A stretch of 64,000 nucleotides of DNA, taken from positions 27,679 through 91,678 of the forward strand of contig SVFQ01000011.1 in the NCBI GenBank assembly GCA_015056765.1. The letters run 5' to 3'. This stretch comes from Lachnospiraceae bacterium. GTDB lineage: Bacteria; Bacillota; Clostridia; Lachnospirales; Lachnospiraceae. Shown piece by piece: positions 44,433 through 53,686 of this stretch. Position 1 is the first letter of the stretch, and each line of letters starts with the position of its first letter. The notes under the pieces were generated by a model. It saw only the letters and a list, made by a program, of their open reading frames with translations. It had not been told where the DNA came from and ran no database searches. The position numbers were made by a program, and so were the translations under genes.

Positions 44433-46007
44433 GTGAACGCAAAAAAGGTAATACTCTTTTTGTCCATGGTAGCCTTGGTAGGCTGTGGTACAAAAGATTC
44501 TATAGAAGAATCAGTAGTAGAGACTACGGTAGAAGAAACTACGGAGACTGAGACCGTAGAAACAGAAGAGGCAAAGGAAGAGGGGGCAAAAACCTTCCTG
44601 ACGCTGGAAGAAGGAGAGAATGAATTCACCGATGCTGTGAAGACAGCTTTTGGAGATTCTTTGGAAGAGGGAGATTCCTTCGCTTATTATGAAACAGATT
44701 TAGACCTGGATGGAAAAAAGGAAGCCATCGTCTTATATGGCTATCCGGACGAGATTCAGACAGATAAAGAAGATAAGCCTACCATGTGGTACTCTTCTAA
44801 GGTTTGGTTTGTAGGAGAAAACTATGATGTAGATGAGGTTTTCAGTTATTGGAACTCTACATCGGAATATTTTGTGGAACAACAATGTCAGCAAATCGGG
44901 GACAAGGCATACTTTATCTTAAATGGTAAGGAAAGTATTGATAGCCTGGGCGTCGTGTGTACTGTAGAGGATGATGCTCTGTTTGATCCACTGGATGGAG
45001 CTTGGGACCGAGGTCAAAAGGTAATAGAAGGTGATCAGCTGATCTGGTACAGCGAGTTCTATGGTCAAAGCTTTCGGATTGATAAGGACCTGACCATACG
45101 TAACTGGGACCGTTCCGGACGTGTGTTTATGCCCTACTATTTTTACTTAGAAGATGGCAAGTTTAAACTCTATGAGGCTCATGAAGTCACCAGAGAAGAG
45201 GCAGAGGATGTGGCTAAGCTTGCGCCACAACCCTACGAACGAGATTCAGTGGGCGTCCAGTATCTCCTCCGAGATAATGGAGAACTGGAGATTAACTATG
45301 TGCAGGAAGAGGGGGATAACTATGAGTTCGCCGCTGAGGTGTACACCCTGTCCGAAGATGGAAAAGAATGGCAGGTAGCCAATTCTTTGCCTGGATACTT
45401 CACAGACAATGGAGATGTATTCGGCGAACACTGGAAATTCTTTAAACTCAAATATGGCGAACCCTATGTGTTTCATCATTATTCAGAGCTGGAATTAAAG
45501 GCTATGACGCCGCAACAGCTCTTTGATGCCTTTGTGGCCGGAGATATTCAGACAGAGGCGAAGAATGAGGACGGCAGTATCTATCATTATGATACGATTT
45601 ATTGGGACTATGATGATGTGGATGCCAATACCGCAGCATATGTGAGAGACCCGGTGGATATCGATAATGATGGAGAACTTGAGTACGTCATAACCGGTGG
45701 CATGTACGGAGATAATTACTACGACTGTAAAGACGGTAAGGTAGTGGAAATCACCGGCGGAAGAGATACCACGTCTGTTTGTAGTTATGTGATGCACGAA
45801 GGTGTCTGCTGGGTCGTACACAAAGACACCACCCATGCAGGAAGATGCGGCTATTGGTTTGACAGGTACAATGGAGATCTGCAGATTGTAGAATCTTTCT
45901 CATTGAAGTGGGAAGAAGATGAAGATGGAACAAATCATTACTACTATAACGATGAGGAAGTCACAGAAGACGAGTACAATAAGATTGAGACGGAATATTT
46001 AGGTTAA
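44433..46007 (+). CDS. Lipoprotein of unknown function with Asp-rich loops
   Basis: This 524-residue lipoprotein has a short signal peptide ending in lipobox LVGC and an acidic Glu/Thr/Val linker (about 22-50). No known enzyme motif is seen. Two stretches, ETDLDLDGKKEAIVLYG (about 84-100) and DPVDIDNDGELEYVITGG (about 408-425), look like the Asp-rich calcium loops of FG-GAP/VCBS-type blades. Aromatic and acidic residues are frequent. AGGAGG is 8 nt before GTG 44433, preferred over TTG 44427. It is divergent from the EF-hand gene and stands alone. Surface location is inferred from the lipobox; function unknown. Confidence 0.7.
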   Translation: MNAKKVILFLSMVALVGCGTKDSIEESVVETTVEETTETETVETEEAKEEGAKTFLTLEEGENEFTDAVKTAFGDSLEEGDSFAYYETDLDLDGKKEAIVLYGYPDEIQTDKEDKPTMWYSSKVWFVGENYDVDEVFSYWNSTSEYFVEQQCQQIGDKAYFILNGKESIDSLGVVCTVEDDALFDPLDGAWDRGQKVIEGDQLIWYSEFYGQSFRIDKDLTIRNWDRSGRVFMPYYFYLEDGKFKLYEAHEVTREEAEDVAKLAPQPYERDSVGVQYLLRDNGELEINYVQEEGDNYEFAAEVYTLSEDGKEWQVANSLPGYFTDNGDVFGEHWKFFKLKYGEPYVFHHYSELELKAMTPQQLFDAFVAGDIQTEAKNEDGSIYHYDTIYWDYDDVDANTAAYVRDPVDIDNDGELEYVITGGMYGDNYYDCKDGKVVEITGGRDTTSVCSYVMHEGVCWVVHKDTTHAGRCGYWFDRYNGDLQIVESFSLKWEEDEDGTNHYYYNDEEVTEDEYNKIETEYLG

Positions 46008-46039
46008 AAAAGAACCACCTCTTATGAGGTGGTTCTTTT
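46008..46039. terminator. Shared terminator between the lipoprotein gene and plsC
   Basis: AAGAACCACCTC pairs perfectly with GAGGTGGTTCTT around TTAT, with A/T tracts on both sides, between converging genes. Confidence 0.88.
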
Positions 46040-46048
46040 CTGTAGAAT

Positions 46049-46780
46049 CTACAGTTCTTTTTCGTTTTTCAGATAGGTTTCCTGAATCTGTGCAGCAACC
46101 TGTTTTGGTAAGTCACGCTGTTCTTCCTTGCTCATATCGGCGGTAGCGATAGGCTTGCCGAACTCGATGATGACATGGCGTTTTTTGATCCATGGCATCT
46201 GGGCTTCGAAGACGCCGCGGGTACCGTTTAAGGTAACAGGAACCACTTCGCATTTGCTCTTGGTAGCGATTTTGAAGCTACCTTCGTGGAATTCTAAGAG
46301 GGGGTCTTCTGTTTTGTTACGAGTTCCTTCCGGGAACACAAAGCAGGAGATGCCTTTCTTTACATTATCGATGGCTGTCAGGATAGTCTGAAGACCTTTC
46401 TTTACATCTTTGCGATCCAGGAAAAGGGTGTGGATGAAAGCAATCCAAACATTTAACAGCGGAACTTTGGCAATCTCTTTCTTGGCTAAAAATCCGGTGG
46501 GGCGAATCATCAAAGTATCTACTAATACAATATCAAAGATACTTCTGTGGTTGCCGATGAAAAGCACTGCTCTGTCAGTAGGGATATTCTCCTGACCTTT
46601 TACAGTGATTTTGGTACCACTGATGAAGGTGACACAGCCGAAGGCCCATCTGACAATCTTGAAAGAAGAGCGGTCCTTTAGGTCTTTATTAAAGAAGCCG
46701 ATAATCCATTCCACCAGCATCACCGGAATGGATAATACTAAGAATAAGAACACATATAAAACTGCTAATATTGTACGCAT
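46049..46780 (-). CDS. plsC: 1-acyl-sn-glycerol-3-phosphate acyltransferase
   Basis: PlsC adds the second acyl chain to make phosphatidic acid. The 243-residue membrane protein has an N-terminal hydrophobic segment (ILAVLYVFLFLVLSIPVMLV), the catalytic HX4D motif GNHRSIFD, the LDRKD motif, and FPEGTRNKTED for substrate binding. The end AQIQETYL is also typical. I start at ATG 46780, with GAGG 8 nt upstream, rather than 13 codons earlier. It is divergent from pyrC. Confidence 0.9.
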   Translation of the reverse strand: MRTILAVLYVFLFLVLSIPVMLVEWIIGFFNKDLKDRSSFKIVRWAFGCVTFISGTKITVKGQENIPTDRAVLFIGNHRSIFDIVLVDTLMIRPTGFLAKKEIAKVPLLNVWIAFIHTLFLDRKDVKKGLQTILTAIDNVKKGISCFVFPEGTRNKTEDPLLEFHEGSFKIATKSKCEVVPVTLNGTRGVFEAQMPWIKKRHVIIEFGKPIATADMSKEEQRDLPKQVAAQIQETYLKNEKEL

Positions 46781-46837
46781 TTGTATAACCTCGTTGTCTT
46801 TCGCTGAAATTATATCCATTTACGATGATACCATGCT

Positions 46838-46865
46838 TTGCAGATTTCGCCAAATCGTGTAAAAT
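46838..46865 (+). promoter_or_regulatory. Promoter of the pyrC operon
   Basis: TTGCAG (46838-46843) and TAAAAT (46860-46865) are separated by 16 nt. The transcript leader before the pyrC start would be about 30 nt, with no room for a PyrR attenuator. Confidence 0.5.
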
Positions 46866-46902
46866 GGAATGGATATTGTATACAAAATACAAAGGAGTCT
46901 TT

Positions 46903-48237
46903 ATGCTGCTGATTAAGAATGGAACTGTGATAGACCCAAAGTCCGGAATGGAAAAAGAGGCGCATGTCTTGATAGACGGTGAGAAAATCCGCTTGATTAC
47001 TGAGAACTTAGAACATTGTGAAGAGATTCGGAAGATTGACCCGAACCTGATTCAGGAAATCGACGCGGATGGCCTAATCGTGGCGCCGGGACTTGTAGAT
47101 GTGCATTCTCACTTTAGAGATCCGGGACAAACCCATAAGGAAACCATTCATACAGGAGCGAAAGCGGCTGCGGCAGGTGGCTATACCAGTATCGTCATGA
47201 TGGCGAATACTGTGCCAACGGTAGACACTGCCGAGACTCTAGACTATATAAAAGAAAAAACAGCAAAAGAAAGAATTCATATCTACCCCTGTGCTACCGT
47301 GTCTCATGGCATGGAAGGTAAAGAACTGGTGGATATGACAGCATTAAAAGAAGCTGGAGCTGTGGGCTTTACCGATGATGGAAAGCCTCTGGTGGATGAA
47401 TCGCTTCTAAAGGAAGCGTTCCAAAGATGTGCAGAGCTTCAGGTACCGATTTCTCTCCATGAGGAGGATCCTAAGTACGTGCACCAGGCTGGCGTCAATG
47501 CCGGTGAAGTGGCAAAGGAATTGGGCCTGGAAGGAGCAGAGAGAAAAGCAGAGTATACCCTGGTAGAACGAGACGTAGCACTATCCAAAGATAGTAAGGT
47601 GCACTTGGATATCCAGCACATTAGCGCAAAAGAAACCGTAGATATTTTGCGCCGGGCTTTAAAAGAAGATGAGGCAGCAGGAATCGAAAGACATATTCAT
47701 GGAGAAGCTACCCCACACCACTTTTCTTCCACGGAAGATTTGGTAAGAAGAAAGGATACCCTGGCAAAGGTGAATCCGCCCATTCGTACAGAAGAAGATA
47801 GACAGGCCATCATCAAAGGCTTACAGGATGGCACTCTGGATCTCATCGCCACAGACCATGCACCACATAGTACAGAAGAAAAGAAACAGGAATTTACCAA
47901 GGCGCCCAGCGGCATGATTGGATTAGAGACAGCGCTGCCTTTAGCCATCACCAATCTGGTAAAGCCGGGACATCTAACCTTGATGCAGGTACTGGAGAAG
48001 ATGACCATCAATCCGGCCAAACTGTATGGACTGGATGCGGGTTATTTAGCAGAAGGAGGACCGGCGGATCTGGTGATTTTTGATCCAAGGGTGATGCGTA
48101 CCATAGACCGCTTTGCCTCCAAGTCAGAGAACTCACCTTATCGGGGAGCAACTCTCTACGGGGAAGTAGTATTCACCATTGCAAAAGGTGAAATCGTATA
48201 TGTGAAATCTATTACGCAAGGAAAGTGGAGTGATTAA
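46903..48237 (+). CDS. pyrC: Dihydroorotase
   Basis: PyrC closes carbamoyl-aspartate to dihydroorotate in UMP synthesis. The 444-residue amidohydrolase has the metal motif DVHSHFRDPGQTHKET (about 58-73), the FTDDGKPLVDE loop, HISAKETVDILR, EATPHHF and DLIATDHAPHS. This is the class I (Bacillus PyrC) form. AAAGGAG is 5-6 nt before ATG 46903; the longer frame starts in the promoter. It is first in pyrC-pyrK-pyrD; pyrB, pyrE and pyrF are not in the window. Confidence 0.95.
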   Translation: MLLIKNGTVIDPKSGMEKEAHVLIDGEKIRLITENLEHCEEIRKIDPNLIQEIDADGLIVAPGLVDVHSHFRDPGQTHKETIHTGAKAAAAGGYTSIVMMANTVPTVDTAETLDYIKEKTAKERIHIYPCATVSHGMEGKELVDMTALKEAGAVGFTDDGKPLVDESLLKEAFQRCAELQVPISLHEEDPKYVHQAGVNAGEVAKELGLEGAERKAEYTLVERDVALSKDSKVHLDIQHISAKETVDILRRALKEDEAAGIERHIHGEATPHHFSSTEDLVRRKDTLAKVNPPIRTEEDRQAIIKGLQDGTLDLIATDHAPHSTEEKKQEFTKAPSGMIGLETALPLAITNLVKPGHLTLMQVLEKMTINPAKLYGLDAGYLAEGGPADLVIFDPRVMRTIDRFASKSENSPYRGATLYGEVVFTIAKGEIVYVKSITQGKWSD

Positions 48238-48241
48238 CAGC

Positions 48242-49030
48242 ATGGGCAAACAGAAAGACACAGCAAAAGTAATCAAAGCAAATAAACTACAAGAAGGCAT
48301 CTACGAATTATGGCTGGAAACCAAAATGGCAGTAGATGCGCATCCGGGACAGTTTGTAGCAGTCTATCCAAAGAATCAGGCAACCTTACTTCCAAGACCC
48401 ATTAGCATTTGTGAGGTGAATGCAGAGCGTACCGCCATTAGACTGGTGTATCGAGTAGTGGGTAGCGGTACCACAGAGTTCTCCGGTCTTAAGCAAGGAG
48501 ATACGATTCAGGTTCTTGGCATTTTGGGAAATGGCTATGACCTGAGTAAAGCAAAAGGGAAAAAAGTACTTCTCTTAGGAGGCGGTATCGGCATTCCACC
48601 GATTCTGGAAATGGCAAAGCAGTGTCAGGGGGAAGATGTCACTATCGGTTTGGGATACCGGGATGGAAATCTTTTCCTGAAAGAGGAATTCGATGCTTAT
48701 GGCAGAGTGATAGTGGCTACCGAGGACGGTAGTGTAGGCACCAAGGGACATGTGCTGATAGCCATGGACGAATTAGAGAAGACAGAAGGCTATGTGCCGG
48801 ATGTGATCTATTCCTGCGGCCCCATGCCTATGCTTCGGGGGATCAAAGCCTATGCAGCAAAGCATGGTATCCCTGCATATCTTTCCCTGGAAGAAAGAAT
48901 GGCTTGCGGTGTGGGAGCTTGCCTTGGCTGTGTCACAAAGACGACAAAAGTGGATCACCACTCAAAAGTAAATAACGCACGAATCTGCACAGACGGACCA
49001 GTCTTTTTGGCAGATGACGTAGAGATATAG
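48242..49030 (+). CDS. pyrK: Dihydroorotate dehydrogenase electron transfer subunit
   Basis: PyrK passes electrons from PyrD to NAD+. The 262-residue protein has an FAD domain (GQFVAVYP, RPISICEV), an NAD-binding part (VLLLGGGIGIPPILEMAK), and the [2Fe-2S] motif MACGVGACLGCVTKT with its fourth Cys in ARICTDGPVF. ATG 48242 follows the pyrC stop by 4 nt, with GTGGAG upstream. Its presence marks the NAD-dependent 1B system. Confidence 0.93.
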   Translation: MGKQKDTAKVIKANKLQEGIYELWLETKMAVDAHPGQFVAVYPKNQATLLPRPISICEVNAERTAIRLVYRVVGSGTTEFSGLKQGDTIQVLGILGNGYDLSKAKGKKVLLLGGGIGIPPILEMAKQCQGEDVTIGLGYRDGNLFLKEEFDAYGRVIVATEDGSVGTKGHVLIAMDELEKTEGYVPDVIYSCGPMPMLRGIKAYAAKHGIPAYLSLEERMACGVGACLGCVTKTTKVDHHSKVNNARICTDGPVFLADDVEI

Positions 49031-49048
49031 GACCGGGAGGATATGAGG

Positions 49049-49948
49049 ATGAATACACAAGTAACCATTGCAGGAGTAACCTTACAGAATCCGGTCATGA
49101 CAGCATCCGGCACCTTTGGATCCGGAATGGAATATGACGAGTTTGTAGATCTGAATCGATTAGGGGCCATCGTCACCAAGGGCGTGGCAAATGTGCCCTG
49201 GCCCGGAAATCCTACCCCAAGAGTAGCGGAAGTCTATGGTGGTATGTTAAATGCTATCGGACTTCAGAATCCGGGAATCGATACCTTTATCGAAAGAGAT
49301 TTGGCGTTCCTGAAAAACTATAAGACACCTGTCATTGTCAATGTTTGTGGAAAAACCGTAGAGGAATATCTACAGGTTGTGGAAAGATTAAATGAAACGG
49401 ATATTGCAATGATGGAAATCAATGTGTCTTGTCCGAATGTCAAAGAAGGGGCTATCGCCTTTGGCCAGAATGCAAAGGCCCTCTACGACATCACAGACGC
49501 CGTTAAGAAAAAGGCAAAGAAGCCTATCATCATGAAGCTCAGTCCAAACGTAACGGATATTACAGAGATGGCAAAGGCAGCAGAAAGTGCCGGTGCAGAT
49601 GCGGTATCTCTGATCAATACCATTACCGGTATGAAAATCGATATCCATAAAAGAGCCTTTGTACTGGCAAATAAAACCGGCGGTATGTCCGGTCCTGCCA
49701 TCAAGCCGGTGGCAGTGCGCATGGTATATCAGGTGCGTAAGGCTGTAAAGATACCTATCATTGGTATGGGCGGTATCATGAACGCGGAAGATGCCATCGA
49801 ATTTATGATGGCCGGTGCAGATGCTATCGCAGTAGGCGCAGCCAACTTCATCAATCCCTATGCGACAGTAGAAATCGTAGAGGGTATCGAGAAGTTCATG
49901 GCCGAAGAAAAGATAGAAGACATCCATGAAATCATCAACGTGCTGTAA
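49049..49948 (+). CDS. pyrD: Dihydroorotate dehydrogenase, type 1B catalytic subunit
   Basis: PyrD oxidises dihydroorotate to orotate with FMN. The 299-residue barrel protein has NPVMTASGTFGSG, the catalytic Cys128 in EINVSCPNVKEG, and the FMN phosphate loops GMGGIMNAEDAIEFMMAGADAIAVG. Cys as the base is the type 1 feature, and pyrK next door makes it 1B. GGGAGG is 8 nt before ATG 49049, preferred over ATG 49043 at 2 nt. Confidence 0.94.
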   Translation: MNTQVTIAGVTLQNPVMTASGTFGSGMEYDEFVDLNRLGAIVTKGVANVPWPGNPTPRVAEVYGGMLNAIGLQNPGIDTFIERDLAFLKNYKTPVIVNVCGKTVEEYLQVVERLNETDIAMMEINVSCPNVKEGAIAFGQNAKALYDITDAVKKKAKKPIIMKLSPNVTDITEMAKAAESAGADAVSLINTITGMKIDIHKRAFVLANKTGGMSGPAIKPVAVRMVYQVRKAVKIPIIGMGGIMNAEDAIEFMMAGADAIAVGAANFINPYATVEIVEGIEKFMAEEKIEDIHEIINVL

Positions 49949-49987
49949 CTGGGCGTGGGATGAAAGGGTAAAGAAAAGGTAAGAAGT

Positions 49988-50839
49988 ATGAGTAGCATAC
50001 AAAGAAAAGCCTACGGTAAAGTCAATCTGTTATTGAACGTGGTTCGTAGGCTGGAAAATGGATATCACCAGGTAGAGATGGTGATGCAGACGGTGGATTT
50101 GCATGATGTGGTGACGCTGACACAGACGGAAGATACAGATATCCAGATTAGCTGCGGTCATGCAGATGTACCAAATAATGAAGACAATCTGGCCTATAAG
50201 GCAGCTAAAGCCATGGGCATCCAGAAGGGCCTTCGAATCGACATCCAAAAGAATATTCCCGTGGCAGCAGGCATGGCGGGAGGAAGCACAGACTGCGCAG
50301 CTGTCTTGCTGGGCATCAACGAGCTTTATGGCCTGGATAAGTCTATGGAAGAACTGGAAGCCATCGGCGTGAAATTAGGCGCAGATGTGCCATACTGCTT
50401 AAGCGGAGGCACAAAAAAGGCAGAGGGAATCGGAGAAGTATTAACATCAATTCCGGAACCTGCAGATTGTATCGTGGTATTGGCAAAGCCGGATATCAAC
50501 GTGTCTACAAAATATGTCTATGAGCACTTGGAATTAGACAAAATACAGCATCCTGATATGGCAGCGATGGAAAAAGCACTGGCAAATAAAGATTTAGAAG
50601 CCATGTGCGCATCTATGGGGAACGTGCTGGAATCTGTCACCGGACAGGTCTGTCCAATTATCGGGCAAATCGAAAAAGTGATGGAGGAAAACGGTGCGAT
50701 CAAAGCCATGATGAGCGGCTCTGGCCCAACTGTTTTTGGCATCTTTGCGGATAAAGATAAGGCAGAACAAGCTGTAGTGAAAATCCGGGAACAGAAACTG
50801 ACAGAGCAGGTATATATAAGTAACTTTGTAACACCGTAA
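49988..50839 (+). CDS. ispE: 4-diphosphocytidyl-2-C-methyl-D-erythritol kinase
   Basis: IspE is the ATP-dependent kinase of the MEP isoprenoid pathway. The 283-residue GHMP kinase has AYGKVNLLLNVVRRLENGYHQVEMV at the N-terminus (with the catalytic region Lys), the ATP loop PVAAGMAGGSTDCAAVL (about 92-108), GADVPYCLSGGT and GSGPTVFGIF. It follows pyrD by 39 nt and precedes a GntR gene by 14 nt, so it is probably in the same transcript. Confidence 0.94.
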   Translation: MSSIQRKAYGKVNLLLNVVRRLENGYHQVEMVMQTVDLHDVVTLTQTEDTDIQISCGHADVPNNEDNLAYKAAKAMGIQKGLRIDIQKNIPVAAGMAGGSTDCAAVLLGINELYGLDKSMEELEAIGVKLGADVPYCLSGGTKKAEGIGEVLTSIPEPADCIVVLAKPDINVSTKYVYEHLELDKIQHPDMAAMEKALANKDLEAMCASMGNVLESVTGQVCPIIGQIEKVMEENGAIKAMMSGSGPTVFGIFADKDKAEQAVVKIREQKLTEQVYISNFVTP

Positions 50840-50853
50840 ACGAGGGAATGAAC

Positions 50854-51528
50854 ATGAATTTAATTTTGAATAACGATGAGTTTTTACCACTTCGAGACGT
50901 GGTATTTAAAACCCTTCGTCAGGCGATTCTAACCGGAGAATTAAAGCCCGGAGAAAGACTGATGGAAATGCATTTGGCGCAGAAACTGGGCGTCAGCCGT
51001 ACCCCTATTCGTGAAGCCATCCGTATGCTGGAGCTGGAAGGACTTGTCACCATGATTCCACGCCGCGGGGCGGAAGTAGCCCAGATGACGGAGAAAAGCT
51101 TAAAGGACGTGATGGAAGTTCGCAGATCCTTAGATATGCTTAGCGCAGAGCTGGCTTGCGAGCGTATCTCCGATAAGGCACTGATTAAGCTGAAAAAAGC
51201 ATGCCTCGCCTTTGAAGAAGCAGTGCAGAATGAGAACTTCAAGGAAATAGCAGAGAAGGACGTGGCGCTTCACGACATCATCTTTAAGGCTACCGGCAAC
51301 GACAGATTAATCTTGCTAGTGAATCAGCTGGCAGAGCAGATGTACCGCTATCGCTTTGAATATATCAAAGATTCCAATCAGCATAATCTGCTGGTGGAAG
51401 AGCATAAGGTCATCTACGAAAGCATTTTGAAGCGAGATAAAAAGGCTGCGGCGGAAGCAGCAAAGGTACATATCGATAATCAGGAGAAAGCGGTAATGCG
51501 CCAAATCCGTATCGATCAAGCGAGATAG
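50854..51528 (+). CDS. GntR-family regulator with FCD domain
   Basis: This 224-residue transcription factor has the GntR winged helix (LRDVVFKTLRQAILTGELKPGERLMEMHLAQKLGVSRTPIREAIRMLELEGLV, about 12-65) and an all-helical FCD effector domain (about 85-215; metal-type His in LHDIIFKATGN). The ligand is unknown. GAGGG is 7 nt before ATG 50854, favoured over ATG 50848. It lies in a biosynthetic run (pyr, ispE) with no transporter or catabolic gene beside it, so its targets are probably elsewhere. Confidence 0.85.
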   Translation: MNLILNNDEFLPLRDVVFKTLRQAILTGELKPGERLMEMHLAQKLGVSRTPIREAIRMLELEGLVTMIPRRGAEVAQMTEKSLKDVMEVRRSLDMLSAELACERISDKALIKLKKACLAFEEAVQNENFKEIAEKDVALHDIIFKATGNDRLILLVNQLAEQMYRYRFEYIKDSNQHNLLVEEHKVIYESILKRDKKAAAEAAKVHIDNQEKAVMRQIRIDQAR

Positions 51529-51532
51529 TTAT

Positions 51533-51952
51533 ATGAAGGATGGAAAAGTAAAGGTCCGAATTCGAAGCCTCCAGCAAAAGGATGGGGAGAAGGCGGACTT
51601 CCTTCTGGAAACGGAAGGGGAACTGATTACAAAGAATCAGAGAAAGTATATTCGTTATACGGAAGTGGATGAAGAAGGCCATGAGACCAAAAACCGCCTG
51701 GTGATAGATGCTTCTGAGATTCATTTGAAGAAATCCGGACAGAATGTATTTGACATGCGCTTTGCGAAAGAAGTGGAGAGTGCCGGTATCTACGAGACCC
51801 CCTATGGGTCTTTTGCCACCGTCATCACCACCACAGAGATTGTTTGGGAAGAAACAGACACAGAGATACAGGTAGCACTGGACTATAGTCTGGAAATGCA
51901 AAATGCCCATGTAGCAGATTGCCACATGGACATTAGAATTTGTGAAAGCTAA
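51533..51952 (+). CDS. DUF1934 family protein (YwiB-like beta-barrel)
   Basis: This 139-residue protein matches DUF1934 by pattern: KVKVRIRS at the start, LLETEGELITKNQRKYIRYTEVDEEG, ETPYGSFATVITTTEIVWEE and a final VALDYSLEMQN. The family folds as a lipocalin-like barrel and its function is unknown. It begins 5 nt after the GntR stop without a good ribosome binding site, suggesting coupled translation. Its stop codon abuts the stop codon of the converging minus-strand gene. Confidence 0.8.
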   Translation: MKDGKVKVRIRSLQQKDGEKADFLLETEGELITKNQRKYIRYTEVDEEGHETKNRLVIDASEIHLKKSGQNVFDMRFAKEVESAGIYETPYGSFATVITTTEIVWEETDTEIQVALDYSLEMQNAHVADCHMDIRICES

Positions 51953-52429
51953 TTATTTCACCTGGCCGGCACCGGCTTTTTCCTGTAGGTTCTCAACCCA
52001 CTTTTTGAACTTGCTTTTCTTAACAGGTTCTTTAGATTCAGTCTTGCCGTGCAAACCTTTTACAGCAGTGATATAAATACCACTTACAGTTGCTTTGACT
52101 TCCTTCTTTACCGGAATGGAATCAAAGATTTTCTCGTCTGCAATCAAAGTCATAAGCTGAGGACCAACCTTCGCTTTTACGATAGGAAGTTTGGTGCGAC
52201 GCATAAGCTTTGGTGTCTGATCGATGACAGCCTGTGGAAGGCCGGATTCATTCAGACGCATACGCTTTTTGTCAATAATCAGCATAGATACACTTTGTTT
52301 ATATTGCTCAATCTGAGATTGCTGCTCTTCTTGCTTTTTCTGCATTCTACGACCGAGAATTACCAAGGTAACGATCAGTGCAATCAGAATAACTAAAATT
52401 ACGAGAAGAACGATTGACCATACTGGCAT
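51953..52429 (-). CDS. Small single-span membrane protein, unknown function
   Basis: This 158-residue protein has one N-terminal membrane segment (VWSIVLLVILVILIALIVTLVIL, residues 3-25) followed by a charged helical linker (RRMQKKQEEQQSQIEQYKQS), a soluble middle part (MLIIDKKRMRLNESGLPQAVIDQTPKLMRRTKLPIVKAKVG, in which Leu/Arg/Lys dominate) and a basic C-terminal tail. The rest of the protein should face the cytoplasm. I do not recognise a named family, though similar unnamed proteins occur in Lachnospiraceae as far as I recall. GGAGGG is 7 nt before ATG 52429. It ends back to back with the DUF1934 gene. Confidence 0.75.
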   Translation of the reverse strand: MPVWSIVLLVILVILIALIVTLVILGRRMQKKQEEQQSQIEQYKQSVSMLIIDKKRMRLNESGLPQAVIDQTPKLMRRTKLPIVKAKVGPQLMTLIADEKIFDSIPVKKEVKATVSGIYITAVKGLHGKTESKEPVKKSKFKKWVENLQEKAGAGQVK

Positions 52430-52524
52430 AGTTTGTCCCTCCAAATCTTTATCATGCAAGAAGTATTTTAACATCCGAAGGGATTTGTGGCAAGATGAAA
52501 GGACTTTAAGGAAGGACTGATTTG

Positions 52525-52533
52525 TGGTATAAA
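52525..52533 (+). promoter_or_regulatory. Extended -10 promoter of the FKBP lipoprotein gene
   Basis: TGGTATAAA is a TGn-extended -10 box 38 nt before the start codon; the -35 region is weak. Confidence 0.45.
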
Positions 52534-52571
52534 ATAAAGGATATAGTACCAATAGAAGAGGAGTACATTTT

Positions 52572-53636
52572 ATGAAAACTAGATGGATGAAACAGATTGT
52601 GGTTGTAGCTGCAATTTGCGGAACGATTTTGACAGGATGTGGCGAAAAGGAATATACAACTGCAGATGTACCGGAGATGGATGCAAGCAAGTATGTAACC
52701 CTGACAGAATATAAGGGAATGGCACTTACTGTAGCAGCCAGAGAAGAAATCACAGATGCAGATGTGACACATTATGTACAGCTTAAAATGAATGAATTAG
52801 ACCAGTTCCACGATGCAGAAGGCGTCGTAGAAGATGGTGATTTAGTAAATATCAGCTATGTAGGAACTATCGATGATGTGGCTTTTGATGGCGGTACAGC
52901 CAATGACCAGATGCTACAGATTGGTTCCGGTCAGTATATCGACGGATTTGAATCCGGACTTGTTGGCTACAAAGCAGGCGAGACCGCTGTTTTAAATCTG
53001 AAATTCCCGGAACAGTATAAAGAAGATTTAGCAGGAAAAGATTGCGTTTTCACAGTAACCATCAATTATGTGGTTTCTGATTTGACCAATGAAAATGTAG
53101 CACAGGTAGATGCTGAGTACAGCGATGTAGATTCTTATTTGGCAGCAGTGAAATCCATGCTTCAGGAATCTGCAGACTATCAGTATCACTATAATTTAAA
53201 AACTGCCATCGCACCAAAGCTGATTGATGAAAGTACTTTTAAGAATATTCCGGAAAGTCTGACTGCAAGTTTCAAGCAGGAACTGACCGACAGATTCACA
53301 GAGACAGCCAAGGGCTATGATATGGATCTGAATACCTTTATGGAAAATAATTATGGCCTGACAGAAGATAAGGTAGACGATGCTTTCAATCGCATGGCTG
53401 AGCAGTGTGCAAAAGAAGCTATTGCACTGCAGGCTATCGCCCAGAAAGAAAATATCCAGATTACGGAGGAGGAAGCAAAAGCTTCTTTGCAGCAGGAAGC
53501 AGAAGCAGCCGGTGCAGCCTCTGTAGATGAGTACATCGAGAAATTCGGTGGTACCATGGGCGATTTGAAACTGAACCTCATGTATGACAAAGTGTATGAT
53601 TTCATCATTGAGAATGCACTGATTACAGAGTCTTAA
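52572..53636 (+). CDS. Trigger-factor-like FKBP peptidyl-prolyl isomerase lipoprotein
   Basis: This 354-residue lipoprotein (lipobox LTGC, Cys23) has an FKBP-type domain (VEDGDLVNISYVGTIDDVAFDGG ... QYIDGFESGLVGYKAGE, about 90-165). A long helical part follows, resembling the trigger factor C-terminal chaperone domain (IPESLTASFKQELTDRF, and QITEEEAKASLQQEAE). The trigger factor ribosome-binding N-terminal domain is missing and a lipoprotein signal replaces it. It probably folds exported proteins at the outer membrane face, in the manner of PrsA. It is alone, 50 nt before asnS. Confidence 0.85.
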   Translation: MKTRWMKQIVVVAAICGTILTGCGEKEYTTADVPEMDASKYVTLTEYKGMALTVAAREEITDADVTHYVQLKMNELDQFHDAEGVVEDGDLVNISYVGTIDDVAFDGGTANDQMLQIGSGQYIDGFESGLVGYKAGETAVLNLKFPEQYKEDLAGKDCVFTVTINYVVSDLTNENVAQVDAEYSDVDSYLAAVKSMLQESADYQYHYNLKTAIAPKLIDESTFKNIPESLTASFKQELTDRFTETAKGYDMDLNTFMENNYGLTEDKVDDAFNRMAEQCAKEAIALQAIAQKENIQITEEEAKASLQQEAEAAGAASVDEYIEKFGGTMGDLKLNLMYDKVYDFIIENALITES

Positions 53637-53686
53637 GGAATAGATAGAAATTGTCGAAATAATACGTAAGGGATGAGGAGAGAAAA

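Noticed and set aside
46781..46902. PyrR-type attenuator before pyrC
   Set aside because: The predicted leader is about 30 nt, and no terminator/antiterminator pair is seen.
49388..50002. Antisense frame of 204 codons over pyrD
   Set aside because: It is fully covered by conserved PyrD coding sequence and rich in His, Cys and Tyr as expected from a reversed frame.
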